Below are positions 34,294 through 44,900 of a stretch of 64,000 bases of DNA, piece after piece. Position 1 is the stretch's first letter. The number at the start of each line of letters is the position of its first letter. This DNA comes from Tigriopus japonicus (taxonomy: Eukaryota; Arthropoda; Copepoda; Harpacticoida; Harpacticidae). The position numbers and the translations under genes were made by a program. The stretch is from assembly GCA_010645155.1 (NCBI GenBank), contig JAAGOF010000115.1, positions 558,001 to 622,000 of the forward strand, in the 5' to 3' direction. The notes below the pieces were generated by a model that saw only the letters and a program-made list of their open reading frames with translations, did not search any database and was not told where the DNA came from.

Positions 34294-36066
34294 GTCACAA
34301 CGAAGTAGCGCTAAATGACCCTTTCTAACACATTTTTCTTAGGCAATAATTTTGACATTTGACATGTATAGAAATGTAATTTCTCTCTGACAGCAAATGT
34401 TTGACTTTGCTCAGTTACTCCACAGCTCCATTTAGAAACTTAATACATACCACTCAGAATAATGCCGACGATATGTAGAGAAAATATATGGTAATTATTG
34501 GTAACTCGCATGACTTCTCGAGAAAAAAAAACACATAACCTAATAATCTTAAGTCAAGAATCAATATCATGTTGAAGTACAACGTATAAAGCTTTTTTCT
34601 CTCTATAGATAAGTCTGATCACGCGATGGATGGAATAAAAGACATGTTCCTTGTTGGGGTTAAAGCTGGTGATCGCAAAACAAAAATAAAGGTTGGGAGA
34701 GTATTGCCCGTTAGTGTACTGTAATTTAAGAGATTACCATGTACGTTTAAGAAACCATTGATAAAAAGTGCTCTAGTGGAGGCAACAACGATGCAGAAAT
34801 TCTTGTGTGGTCTGCCAAATCGGCGAGGATTAAAAGCAAAAGAAACCCCTCTCCAAGGTTAAATCTCAGTTGGAAGTACAAGACCACTTTTTCATTCAGA
34901 CACTTGGAAGATTTTGTGAACTGGAAACCATAGTGTCCATCTGCAAAATGCCCTGCACATGTTTCCATAATATTTAAAGTTCAAATCGTCTTTCCAAATA
35001 TGAACCTTGTACAAATCCACCCTTCTTTATGTTGCTCTCAATTTTATTTGTGCAAATATCAACAATTAACCTTGGTTTGACTGTTGTGTAGTAATGAGTC
35101 TCCTAAACATGAGCAAGAATTGCACTGGTGCATGCTTTTTCAGACAAGAACTAAGTTTGCTTTCTACCGAGATCCTCAGAAGTGTGTTGTAGTCATACAG
35201 CAATAAACTGACTTCTCTTTGATCTTTGTTTCAAGTTTTCGACTTTGCCAGTTACTAGAATGCAAGTTTCATTCCTTGCGAACAAAAAATGGTTAAGAAA
35301 GAACTTTCCGTCCAACCATTAGCCTTCACGTCCACATTTGGACATCTTTTTGTGTGGACACAAAGACAGATTCTGATATTTCTTTTTCTAATGTGCTCAG
35401 GACCTTGAAAAGTGGAAAAGTGAGCAAGTGCGAAAATGGAACCAGAGTGTGGAACATTTGTTATTGTAACAAAGAATAAGTGTCACTGACTTTCACATTT
35501 GGCGCTCTGAGGCTCCACGAAGAGAGTAGTTTTGCTAGTTTTTACAACTTAAAGCTTCTTTGATCAGCAAACCAAAGTGAAAGAGAAAAAATATCCACAC
35601 TTCGCTCACGCACCACAACTGTCAGCTTTAGGATTGGAAAAAAGAACGTTTGGCCCGCAAACTGGTTTCACTCATCAGTTCGGCCCCCAAATCTCCAGCT
35701 GAATTCCTCCGACAACACTTACTCATTCATTGCTTGTCTTCCCCCATTTTGGCCTCTCCCTCCTTTCGTGGGATAGCCATAGACAATCTGTAGATTGCGG
35801 AATGGACGTTTGCTTGTCAATTATTATCTCTTTTAAAACAAATTAAAAAAAGGAAGTCCTCAACGTTGCAAGGTGTCGGTTCTGTTGACAGTTTTGAGTT
35901 GAAAAACTTACAACTAGAGTTTTCAAAAGGCAAGAGAGTGATAGAATCCTAGTCAAAATTGGCAGCATTGCCGACAAACTGGAAACACGTCACAAATTTG
36001 TAATGCAACATTCTGGGGCTTTTCGCAACTTTTCGTTATGACTCAGTCATAACGAGTCATTCAGTA
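34294..36066. other. Non-coding DNA, nothing recognised
   Basis: AT-rich DNA with short frames only. The perfect 21-bp palindrome at 36034-36054 is listed separately. Confidence 0.45.
36034..36054. repeat. Perfect 21-bp palindrome centred on TGACTCA
   Basis: CGTTATGACT and AGTCATAACG flank a single central C. The middle is the AP-1 consensus TGACTCA. Whether this is functional is unknown. Confidence 0.6.
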
Positions 36067-36475
36067 GAGTGCGGGGTAATATTTTTTTTTTTGCTGTGGA
36101 GCAAAAGTCCCAGACGTTTCACAGCGATTTTTGACGCGCGTGATCGTCCCCTGGCGTTACTCCTCGAAGCGTCTAGAACAGGGGTTGGCAACCCCTCCGT
36201 GGGCCGCGGCCCAAATGTGGGCCCAAGGGTGGTCGTTGTTGGGCCCAGGAGCTATGGAGAAAGTCCAAAATAGTGGACCCAAGCGCCATCCACAGTACTG
36301 TATTCGTGGGCCCAAAGCTCTTTGATTGCTAATTTGTGGGCCCCTGAACCAACAAACGCCTGTTTGGTGGGCCCCTGACAACACGAATCAAAGTTCGAGG
36401 GCCTTGACCCAAAAGTGGTTGCCGACCCCTGGTCTAGAATTTCTGCTCCACAGAAAAAAATATTTCCCCGCACTC
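36067..36475. mobile_element. Inverted-repeat element (about 150 bp) split by a hAT MITE
   Basis: GAGTGCGGGGTAATATTTTTT...TGTGGAGCA (36067-36102) is mirrored at about 36441-36475 (TGCTCCACAG...ATATTTCCCCGCACTC). After removing the nested element and one target copy, the outer element would be about 150 bp. No target duplication is obvious outside it. Confidence 0.7.
36179..36431 (+). mobile_element. 253-bp hAT MITE, nested copy
   Basis: The ends are CAGGGGTTGGCAACC and GGTTGCCGACCCCTG. The flanking 8-bp duplication GTCTAGAA is perfect (36171-36178 and 36432-36439). The interior is GC-rich with repeated GGGCCC words and no coding capacity. It is related to 37360-37557. Confidence 0.92.
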
Positions 36476-36759
36476 ATATGAAATAATGAACTTATCAGTC
36501 ATATTGCCGAAAGTTTACCTCCAGATAGCAGCTGAATGGACATGGGATGTGAATTCGTCAGGGAACAATGAGCTTTAGCACTCTTACTTTGTCTATGGGG
36601 ATAACCGTATTACTGGAACATTTACGTAGAATTAACCTTCGGAAGTTTTTATGACCTTAGCTTGCTTTTGACGCATTTCAGCTCGTATGAGGTGTCACTT
36701 TTGGCTGCCCTGTTTATCTGGGAGATCAGAACAAGCAAAACTTATTTGCTTCTTTTTCC

Positions 36760-36835
36760 GATTTGTTTGTTTTTCTTTGCGAATTTATTTGTTTGATATG
36801 TTGTTTGTTTGTCTTTGTTTGTTTGTTACATTTGC
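36760..36835 (+). repeat. (TTTG)n-rich tract
   Basis: An imperfect tract of TTTG, TTTGT and TCTTTG units in non-coding DNA. Confidence 0.6.
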
Positions 36836-37359
36836 TCATTTCCCATCAGTACTTCTTTCCAAATCTGATCCAAATCTGATCGGGTTCGAATTCGTTCGAA
36901 TTGACACTAGAATTGTCGGATTCAGATTCCTTCGGCTTGGTCAAAGCTTGTCGGATACGAAATCGGGTTCAGATTTGATAAATATTTTTTTAGGATCTGA
37001 CATGATTCTAAACGAATCCGAACTATTGGTTTCGATTTACTTTATTATTATTAATACCGTAAAGGGCTAAGTCATAGACTTCTTGATGTATGATAATTTG
37101 ATAAAGATATCTGATAAGCAGATTTGATGCATCAAAGTAAAGTGTTTGGTATTTTGACTGAGTGTCCATAGAATTTTGCACTGAACTTCTCTGCTATCGT
37201 CAGAATGTTAAGTTTGTTCAAAACTTTGGCATGCTTCGTGGTTTTTGCTTGTCTGACACAGTCTGGAAGTACATTCCAATATTGTGAATTAAAATCTAAA
37301 GAATAACGATGTTTACATTTTGCAACATTTTTACTTTATTTTTGATGTAATATCTATAC

Positions 37360-37557
37360 CAGGGGTAAGCAACCGGTGGGCCGCGGCCCACCTGTGGGTC
37401 CGAGGGTGGTCTTTGGTGGGCCAAGGACTCATGGGCCCAAAGCTCTTTGATTATTGATTTTTGGGCCCCTGAACCTACCAGCGTTTGTTTGGTGGACGCC
37501 TGATAACATGTAATCAAATTTGTGGGCCTTGACCCCAAAACTGGTTGCCGACCTCTG
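37360..37557 (+). mobile_element. 198-bp hAT MITE, second copy of the 36179 family
   Basis: The ends are CAGGGGTAAGCAACC and GGTTGCCGACCTCTG. The interior shares GTGGGCCGCGGCCCA and the AGCTCTTTGATTATTGATTT-like block with 36179-36431, minus an internal segment. The flanking 8-mers ATCTATAC and AACTTTAC match at 6 of 8 positions, which suggests an older insertion. Confidence 0.8.
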
Positions 37558-38129
37558 AACTTTACCTTCAACTGTGGAATTTTCAATGACTCTGTAAGGT
37601 TTTGAAATCCTTCATATTTTGCAAAACAGACAGTAGTGTTTGCAGACTTTAAAAAAGGCTGGGGACTGGGTCAGAGAAGGAGGTCAGGCGAAAAAATGAA
37701 GGTTTCTTTTTTGTAAAAAAAAAGCATCAAAATAGGTCAAGCAACAAGTAACAAATAAATCATTAAAGCCAAATTGGATAACATTGATAGATTTTGCCAA
37801 ATATTTACCCCTGGATTACGATAAAGTATGTACATATATATTTAAGACATCTAGGTTTTATTGCAAATCGTAACAAATTACGCCAAATTCAAAAACAATT
37901 CAATTTAAATCAGATTGAGTGAAAAAATTGGGTTAAAATCGGATTGAGCAGCAAAATATAAGATTTTTTTTCCGAATTGGTTGAATTCACGAATTCAGAT
38001 TCGATCGGTTTGGGCAGCAAACTTATTGCAAGTTACCAAACGTATTCGGATGCGATCGGATCTTTATCACTGAAGTAGTAATAATTAATACTATGTTAGC
38101 CTACGCTGGGAGCCGTAAAATCAGATTTA
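37558..38129. other. Non-coding DNA with recurring CGGATTCAGATT-like words
   Basis: No gene. Degenerate GAATTC/GATCGGA words recur here and at 36870-37020, perhaps a decayed repeat. Confidence 0.35.
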
Positions 38130-38310
38130 TTTTTGTTGTTGCGGATTTTCTACTACCGCTTCAAGGAATGCGATTCCCTGTAAACAAGGATTTCTCCCGA
38201 CAGCTTCAATCCGATCCTCAACAGGATTCGAACCTACGCCGTCTGGGGAAGCACTTACACTCGGCTCTTATAAAAAGAACGCATCGGTACGCGCGGCCAC
38301 CCTGGCTTCC
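38130..38310 (-). repeat. tRNA-derived SINE sharing its tail with the adjacent LINE
   Basis: On the minus strand the element starts near 38310 and carries a polymerase III B box, GGTTCGAATCC (38224-38234), and an A-box-like stretch near 38286-38299. The acceptor arms do not pair, so it is not a working tRNA gene. The 3' part (about 38147-38190) is nearly the same as the 3' tail of the LINE fragment at 38340-38385: both have ACAGGGAAT..ATTCCTTG.AGCGGTA. Confidence 0.7.
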
Positions 38311-38331
38311 TTAAATTTAATTATTATTTTT

Positions 38332-38340
38332 TGGGGGGGG
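38332..38340 (+). repeat. Poly(G) run
   Basis: A run of G at the end of the LINE tail (C on the LINE strand). Confidence 0.7.
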
Positions 38341-38790
38341 CGAATTTTTTATTACCGCTACAAGGAATTGGATTCCCTGTAAAGAGAGTTAATCATAAAT
38401 ATAGTTTATAAAATTACCGTTTATATGAAATTTGATCTACCAATGAGTTAATGTTGGCAGATCTGTACAACCCTTGAATAGTGGGTTGGTCAGGAATAGT
38501 ATTAAAAAATTTGTCCAATCCTGCCTTAAATGCTGTTGGAGGGTCAGCTCCTACATATTCCCGACGAAGGCAAATAGGCAACAAATTGAACAATGAAGGA
38601 GCCCGATAAAGAAGAGAGGAGGACTTCATTGTTCGAACTAGTCTCGATTCCCTTGGATTTGGAGGTGCTCTCAGAACGCACGTAAAACCTCTACGATCGC
38701 TACAACAGATCTCAAAGCTTGGGTTGGGACAGAACCCATGAACGCTCTTGAAAACATACAGTATCAGATACCTTTCATACCTTCATATCG
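38341..38790 (-). mobile_element. LINE 3' fragment: reverse-transcriptase C-terminus and tail
   Basis: Reading the minus strand from about 38785, the frame gives RYERYLILYVFKSVHGFCPNP, then later LLYRAPSLFNLLPICLRR and FKAGLDKFFNTIPDQPTIQG, ending at a stop at 38414. This is the typical C-terminal end of CR1/jockey-like LINE polymerases. About 70 bp of 3' tail follows (38341-38413), ending in an A-rich stretch. The copy is 5'-truncated. Confidence 0.75.
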
Positions 38791-41700
38791 ATCGGATCGA
38801 TTGGCAGTTTTCGGATTCGTATTTAGATTGGGATTGTGAAAATAAAGTTCGGATTGAATTTGGAGGACCTGTCGGATGCGATGCATAGCTCTATTCCTGA
38901 CCATTTAATTGCAATCCAGTTTGTTAACAGATTTCGTGATTTAGACCTCGAAAAAGAAAAGCCAGAACAGAGCAATCTGTCACTTTTGAAAAACCTACTT
39001 TCATTCCAATTGAAAATGAAGAACATTTTCGTGGCTGATTTACTTGACCATTGTGCTACCTGATGGGAGAATGGGTGCTTGGATGGACTTAGTCTAAAAT
39101 AGGTTACTTCCAATACATTGTTTCCGAGTCGATAGAATGCTTCAACACGCAAGACATTTTTGTGCGGAATTCCTTCCTTATTTTTGCAGTTCCTTGTATC
39201 GAAACTAGATCATAGCTCTTTGTTTATGAGAAGGATGAATCCATAAAGAGAACGAAACAAAAACCAAAGATTCCAAAGGACCAATGAGTATACAAAAAGG
39301 CGTTTTATTTGTCAGAAAATGTCATTTTTTTCCTCAAAATACCTAAACTTCATTACACCATGACACACAAATATTTGCTGCCTCGGAGACAAAGCTATAT
39401 TTTACATGTTTTTGCTTTGCCAAATTTAAAAATAACACTGATAAACAACAATAACTACAGGTTTTGTTGTTAAGCTTCCATTCACCTACTTTTAGCTTTT
39501 ACACTTTTCACATATATAGGAGCAAAAATAACACGTAACGTTTGAAAGGTGGAGTATCAACCAAGATCTGACCTTGGTTCATTAGATATTAACTCCACAC
39601 TTAAAATTCATTCGCCTCAACTCTTGACGATTCCCTTTTTCTTTTGGGACGACAATGCAGGCATATCTAGCTAGAGGTGCGGTCTTTGGCCTTTTACGTT
39701 TTAGAACATTCTGCTCTTGGATGTCTATGCCAAATTTTCGGTACCTGCTTCACTCCATTCTGGAACAGGTGGACCTTCAGTTAGACTCCTTCAAAGTCGT
39801 CATAAATAGGACTTGAATTAAGAAGGTGACTTGAGGATGAACCAAACTTATTTTCAATTTTAAAGAATGCAAATCTCTGTAACTGTTTCAACGCATATTT
39901 ACTTGTTTAGCCTATTTTATGTTTTTGGCCTTCATGAAGATCATGAAAAATCTAAAAAAAGAATTGTGTTGCGAAATCACAATCACTTTCAAAACACAAG
40001 AAATGTGGCTTTTATTTGAGTGACCTAGAACAAGATCTCTGTTTGCACTCCCAACTAAAAAATGTTTTTTAAGGCCCCGCTATTGAAAACACAGATTTCA
40101 TTACAACAAAATGGGAGAGCTAAATGCCATATTTTTGAACTTGAGGGATTTCAGATAAACCCCATGTAAATTACAAGTTTCTCTTCGGTTAAAAAATATA
40201 TAAAGCATTCAAAATATCCGTATTTTGAATGGGAAAAACTTTATCTTTTTTTGGAAATACTCAATAATCATCAAGCTTCATGTGTTAAGTGGAAAAATTT
40301 GGTTTATCTAACGTCCTCTTGGAGGAGTTATCCAAGGAATAAAACAGCACCGTATTTTGGTCTTTAAGCTAATAATAAAATATTTCAAAGTTGCTGAGAA
40401 CTAAGGAAGGAAGAATAAAATCTAAATAACTTTTTATCATTTGAATTTGGATACATCCAAAGCATCATATTTTTTTCTAAAAGCAGAGAAACTTGAAATT
40501 TATTGAAGATTGATCCATGGTTCCTCCTGAGTTCAAACATGTTTTACATATTGCCTTCCTTTTCTCTTTGGCAAAATATTTATTTTCATGAGGCGTCTTT
40601 ACTCTCAAGGAGTATATCGTCTTTCAGTCAAGGGCCAGCTCGTTACATTTGACCTTTCTCATTAAACTACGTCATATGTTTTGCCTTTTTTAGGGAACAA
40701 AATTGTTACATAATGACGAACTGATGCCCCCCATATTTTAGTTACTTTGTAATCAAGGCCCTACTATCATCATTGTACACTTGCGGGAGCTCAGGTTATC
40801 TAAGTTTCTTCAAGGAACATTTATATTTCATCCACAGGCAGCCAATTTTGATAATTACGACGTCAAGGCTCATTTATCTCTCTTCGAGGTTGGTGGCGTA
40901 TTTCTAGATTGAGGTCCAACATCTCTTTCGCTATGCTTAGCCCTGATCCTAAACATTAAGTGCAAGTTCTCTTCCTGGGAGAGTCTCTTTGGCTTGGATT
41001 ACATTAAGGTTGGCTCCAAATAGTAACAGACGGTAATTTATCACTTGGAACTCAGATAAATGTTTACTAAATCCCACCAATTTTAAGTCCGGGGAAATAT
41101 GCACATGTGCTTGCCAATCTTGCTCAGCCGAACCAGGAGTGTCCCAATTTAAATGGGATTTTCTACTGAGAGGATTTCATTCGAAGTAAGTGCCATTTCC
41201 ACTTTGGCTCCACCGAGGAACGTGTTTGAGTAAAGAATAGAAGGAGTGAGTGCAGATCCAAGATCCCAGAACCAATCCACTTGTTAGTTGTGCTGTTGCT
41301 TTGGTTTGCCGTTATGCCCATGCCTCGTTCATTCCTCTGCCTTTTACTTTCCCGAGAAGGGAACGAGAGTGAAAGAAACGATCCAGAGAACGAACCAACG
41401 AACTAACGAACGAAGGGAAAGTCTTCTACGGTTCTCACCAAAACCCTCGGGATAAAGTAGTCCTTCTCTTCCTCCTTTCCTTGCTCGGTCGAACTTTGGG
41501 GGGTCATAATTCGGATGAAAGCCCTGCAGTTCCTCGTGTACAACTTGGGGGAGAAGGAGATCCAAAAAAGGCGGGAAGGATTTCGGTATTTTTGTTCGAG
41601 GTCTTCGTCTCCTTCCATGTTCAACCGCCAACTCTTGTCAGTATCAAAACAGAGGACTGCTCAACCATAAGATATGGGGAAATAATACCCACGGCCTCGT

Positions 41701-41903
41701 GGTGGTAGTCAGTGAAGTGGGGGAAAGGCGGTTTTTTCATGTGTCAAGTTTCCATTTGTCGGTGAGGTTTTGTTCTGGCTCAAACTCATGGATCGTCTTT
41801 GGATGGGATTGCCTTTTGTTCCATCCGACACTTTTGAACCTAAAGAAATCGCCCACAAATGACAGGACCGACTTAGTGAGGCATTAGCGTTATCAAGAAT
41901 AAC
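38791..41903. other. Upstream region of the dipeptidyl-peptidase gene
   Basis: 38791-41100 is AT-rich without a gene. 41200-41903 is GC-richer, with (GAAC)n/(AACG)n words at 41378-41413, and may be promoter and 5' UTR of the gene that starts at 41904. Open frames on both strands at 41344-41708 have no family match. Confidence 0.4.
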
Positions 41904-44900
41904 ATGTCAGGAGCTGATCCCCAAGTTGCCGATGTAGCCGGACCCACCGTAGTACACAAGGTCAAATCCAAGTTCGGCTACACGGAAATGCACGCGACTG
42001 CGCCGGGTTTTGGAGAGAATGTAAGTGCTGCTTGAGAAGCTTTCATTAGATATCACGAGTCCATTAGGATGTCGGTGGTTATCCTTCGGAACAAATCGAT
42101 GAGGTTTCGCCATTGAAAGGGGCCATAGTCGGCCTCGTTGAACAACCTCAGACCCCTAGTCAATGGAAATTGGGAAACCTTTCTTTGCGACGACGAACCT
42201 GGAACAAACCTTTTGTGCCAGGTTGCTCGATTCGTTTTATGACTTGAAAGCGTTCATTCTCGAGAAAAGCTGAGAGTATGGGGAAATGGATGTGTGTTTT
42301 GTTAACAGTTCACAATCAGGTTCTTAAAGTGCTTGACATAGGAATCAACGTCCGATTACATCATGATTCCCATTCATAACTACTGATGAAGTTCAATCTA
42401 GCTTTCAATTAATCAATCTGTTTTGTGTGCGCTACTTCATTGGCATTTGCCAATTCTCTTTAAAGCTGAACTTTTGTCATTTCTGTGATAGTTTTTTCTT
42501 TCATAGAGCATCTCCAAAAATAGACCCTACTTCACGAGACTTCATATCTGGGCTGCGATTATGATAAAGCAAAGGTTTTTCACATTAAACTTGCAATGGC
42601 ACATCGGGCTTGATTGCAGTCCTAAAAGATTGAGAAGATTGAAATCAGATTGAATCCCATCACTATTCATAACTCATCATACCAACTAGAAACGCAAGGG
42701 TGACCAGATCTTGCACGCGATGATTGTACGCATCAATTCTGATTCTCTTCAGGAGTTGGTGGCGGCAGAGGCCGATCAGAAGAACTGGAAAGGCATCACG
42801 ATTGCCATTTTGATGATCCTATTAATCTTATGTGGTGTCGGTGTGGCCGTTTTGATTCTGACTCCCCCGCCTAAAGACGATTCCTCGCGTGGACGACCGT
42901 TCGAAATTGAAGATATCCTCGACCCCAAGTTTGTGCCAAGGACCTTTAATGGATCCTGGATATCGGGTAAGTGTCACCAGATCATTTATCATGGGTTAGA
43001 TTGCGCTAAATGCCTCGACAATGCGTTCTCTACGAAGCAATAAATCTTTCAGATTCAGAGATCGTCTTTCGCGATGCTCAAGATCACCTTTCCATTCTCT
43101 CTACTGTCGACTTCAAAACCCGCGAAATTGTGATCAATACCATTTTTGTAAGTTTTCTTTGTTAGGATGAGACAGGTGCTGTATTGCAAATTTGTTTCTT
43201 TGTATTTCAGAGAAGATTTAATGTTGCAAAATATTCGTTATCCCCAAGCCAAAAGTACCTTCTGCTAACACATGATGTTCAAAAGGTGAGTTCAAATGAT
43301 TGCCATGCAAACACCAAATATCGATGCACAATGCAGTTCACGCACGAAATTGATCGTCCATTGACTTTTGACATATTTTCATTTCCGTTTATTGAAAGCT
43401 GGATCCTAAATCTTCGAGGGTGTTTCACTTAACTTTAACAAAAACAAATTGTCCTGTTGAATGATGAAAGACACGTTTTCAGCGAAAAAAAAACTCGGTG
43501 CATTTTAAGTCGGAATTATAATGTAATAAGAGTAAAGTTTGGTGATCAATTTGCCGATCATTGGAAACCTAATTTCAGAACTTGATTCTGAATGAAGTAT
43601 GGGGAAAAGCTTGGTTTCTCCTATTTGTTCAGCATCTGAAAAGAATCTTTAGGAGTTCAGCAAACAAACACTTGGCCAAAATTCAAAGCTACAAATACGC
43701 ACGAAAATACATGTTTTGTTGCTCAAAGAAACCTTCAAAGGCCATTGCATTATTAAATAAACCTATGACTTTGATTAGGCAATTAGTCTAATGATTAACC
43801 TTACAAGTCTTCTCGCATCTATTGATTAACTATTGTAACAAAAGGGTTACAAGTCTTTGGACCTCATAAATACAAAATCGCCCATTTTCATGTCCTTTTT
43901 GATGAATTGATTAGCTTGAAAAGTATGCTTGTGGCCGATAGGAAACTTTGACCCTTTCTATGAAATAACTCTTCAAAGAAAAATGATGAATGATTCAAAA
44001 AGCGAAGACCCAGAGAGTCTTCGCTCGAATTTTCCTTTGAAACATTTTTAAAATCTGATTCTGTTCAAGCCGTTCAATTTTCTCGAGATTCGAAAATGGA
44101 AATAAGTATTTGCTTAGGGAGCTCATTTTAATGCTCATTTTTCATTTTTCTTATCACTTGTAACAGTTTTGATACGTATTGATATGTCATTGTTCAATTT
44201 CAACGTGAGAAAACATTGAGGAAATTAAAGTTCGTTTGTTCAGCAAATCAATGGCTGAAAAAAGCTACCACTCAGATGCTTGAGATTTCTTAAAACATCA
44301 TCACTAGGCCTGAAAATTTGATGCAAAACACTTTTTTTGCATGTTGGGCCCTTATGTGCATTGCTTTATTATTTGAGCGCTTATTTGCTCTTTATTGTTT
44401 GACCAGAAAAAAGATATCTGGCTTGCCCTTAAATTGAATATTTCATCATCTTTGATTACACGTTATACCTTAAGAAACCTCAAAAGGAGCTTTAGTTGGC
44501 AAGCTATAATTTCTCCTTTGATCAGTTTGCTTTGAAATATAAAGATTGGTTAGTCAATCTTTTTTCTTGCAAAAGCCTGTACTGTCTTAACCAAATGAAT
44601 AAGAAGCAAGAAACAGACACGCTTTCTTTCACTCCAACGTCACCTGACAACGCAGTCAGAAATTTGGTCAAGTGCTTTGTTTTCGAGGTATGACAATTAT
44701 CCCAACCAAATCTTGAGCTTTGCTTCCAATCTGACAACCGTTTAAGAAAGGGCCTTTCTTCACTTTAAGCTAGTTATGCCTTGACCATTTCCTTGGATTG
44801 TTTTCAAGTGACGTAAGCTAGAAAGCAAAATATGGTGCAAATAAGAGTGTTGTTTTGTTCTTTGAGGGTGGAAATACCTGCCTTATTCTGATGTAAGTTT

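Noticed and set aside
35860..35995. Third, diverged copy of the 307-bp MITE
   Set aside because: Short similarity (AGTCAAAA.TGGCAGCA and GAAACAC.TCA) to one end only; the other end and the target duplication are not visible.
36091..36473. Several overlapping open frames on both strands
   Set aside because: They lie within the nested MITEs and only reflect their GC-rich repeats.
38224..38310. tRNA gene on the minus strand
   Set aside because: A and B boxes are present but the acceptor and other stems do not pair, and the sequence continues into a LINE-like tail, so it is a SINE.
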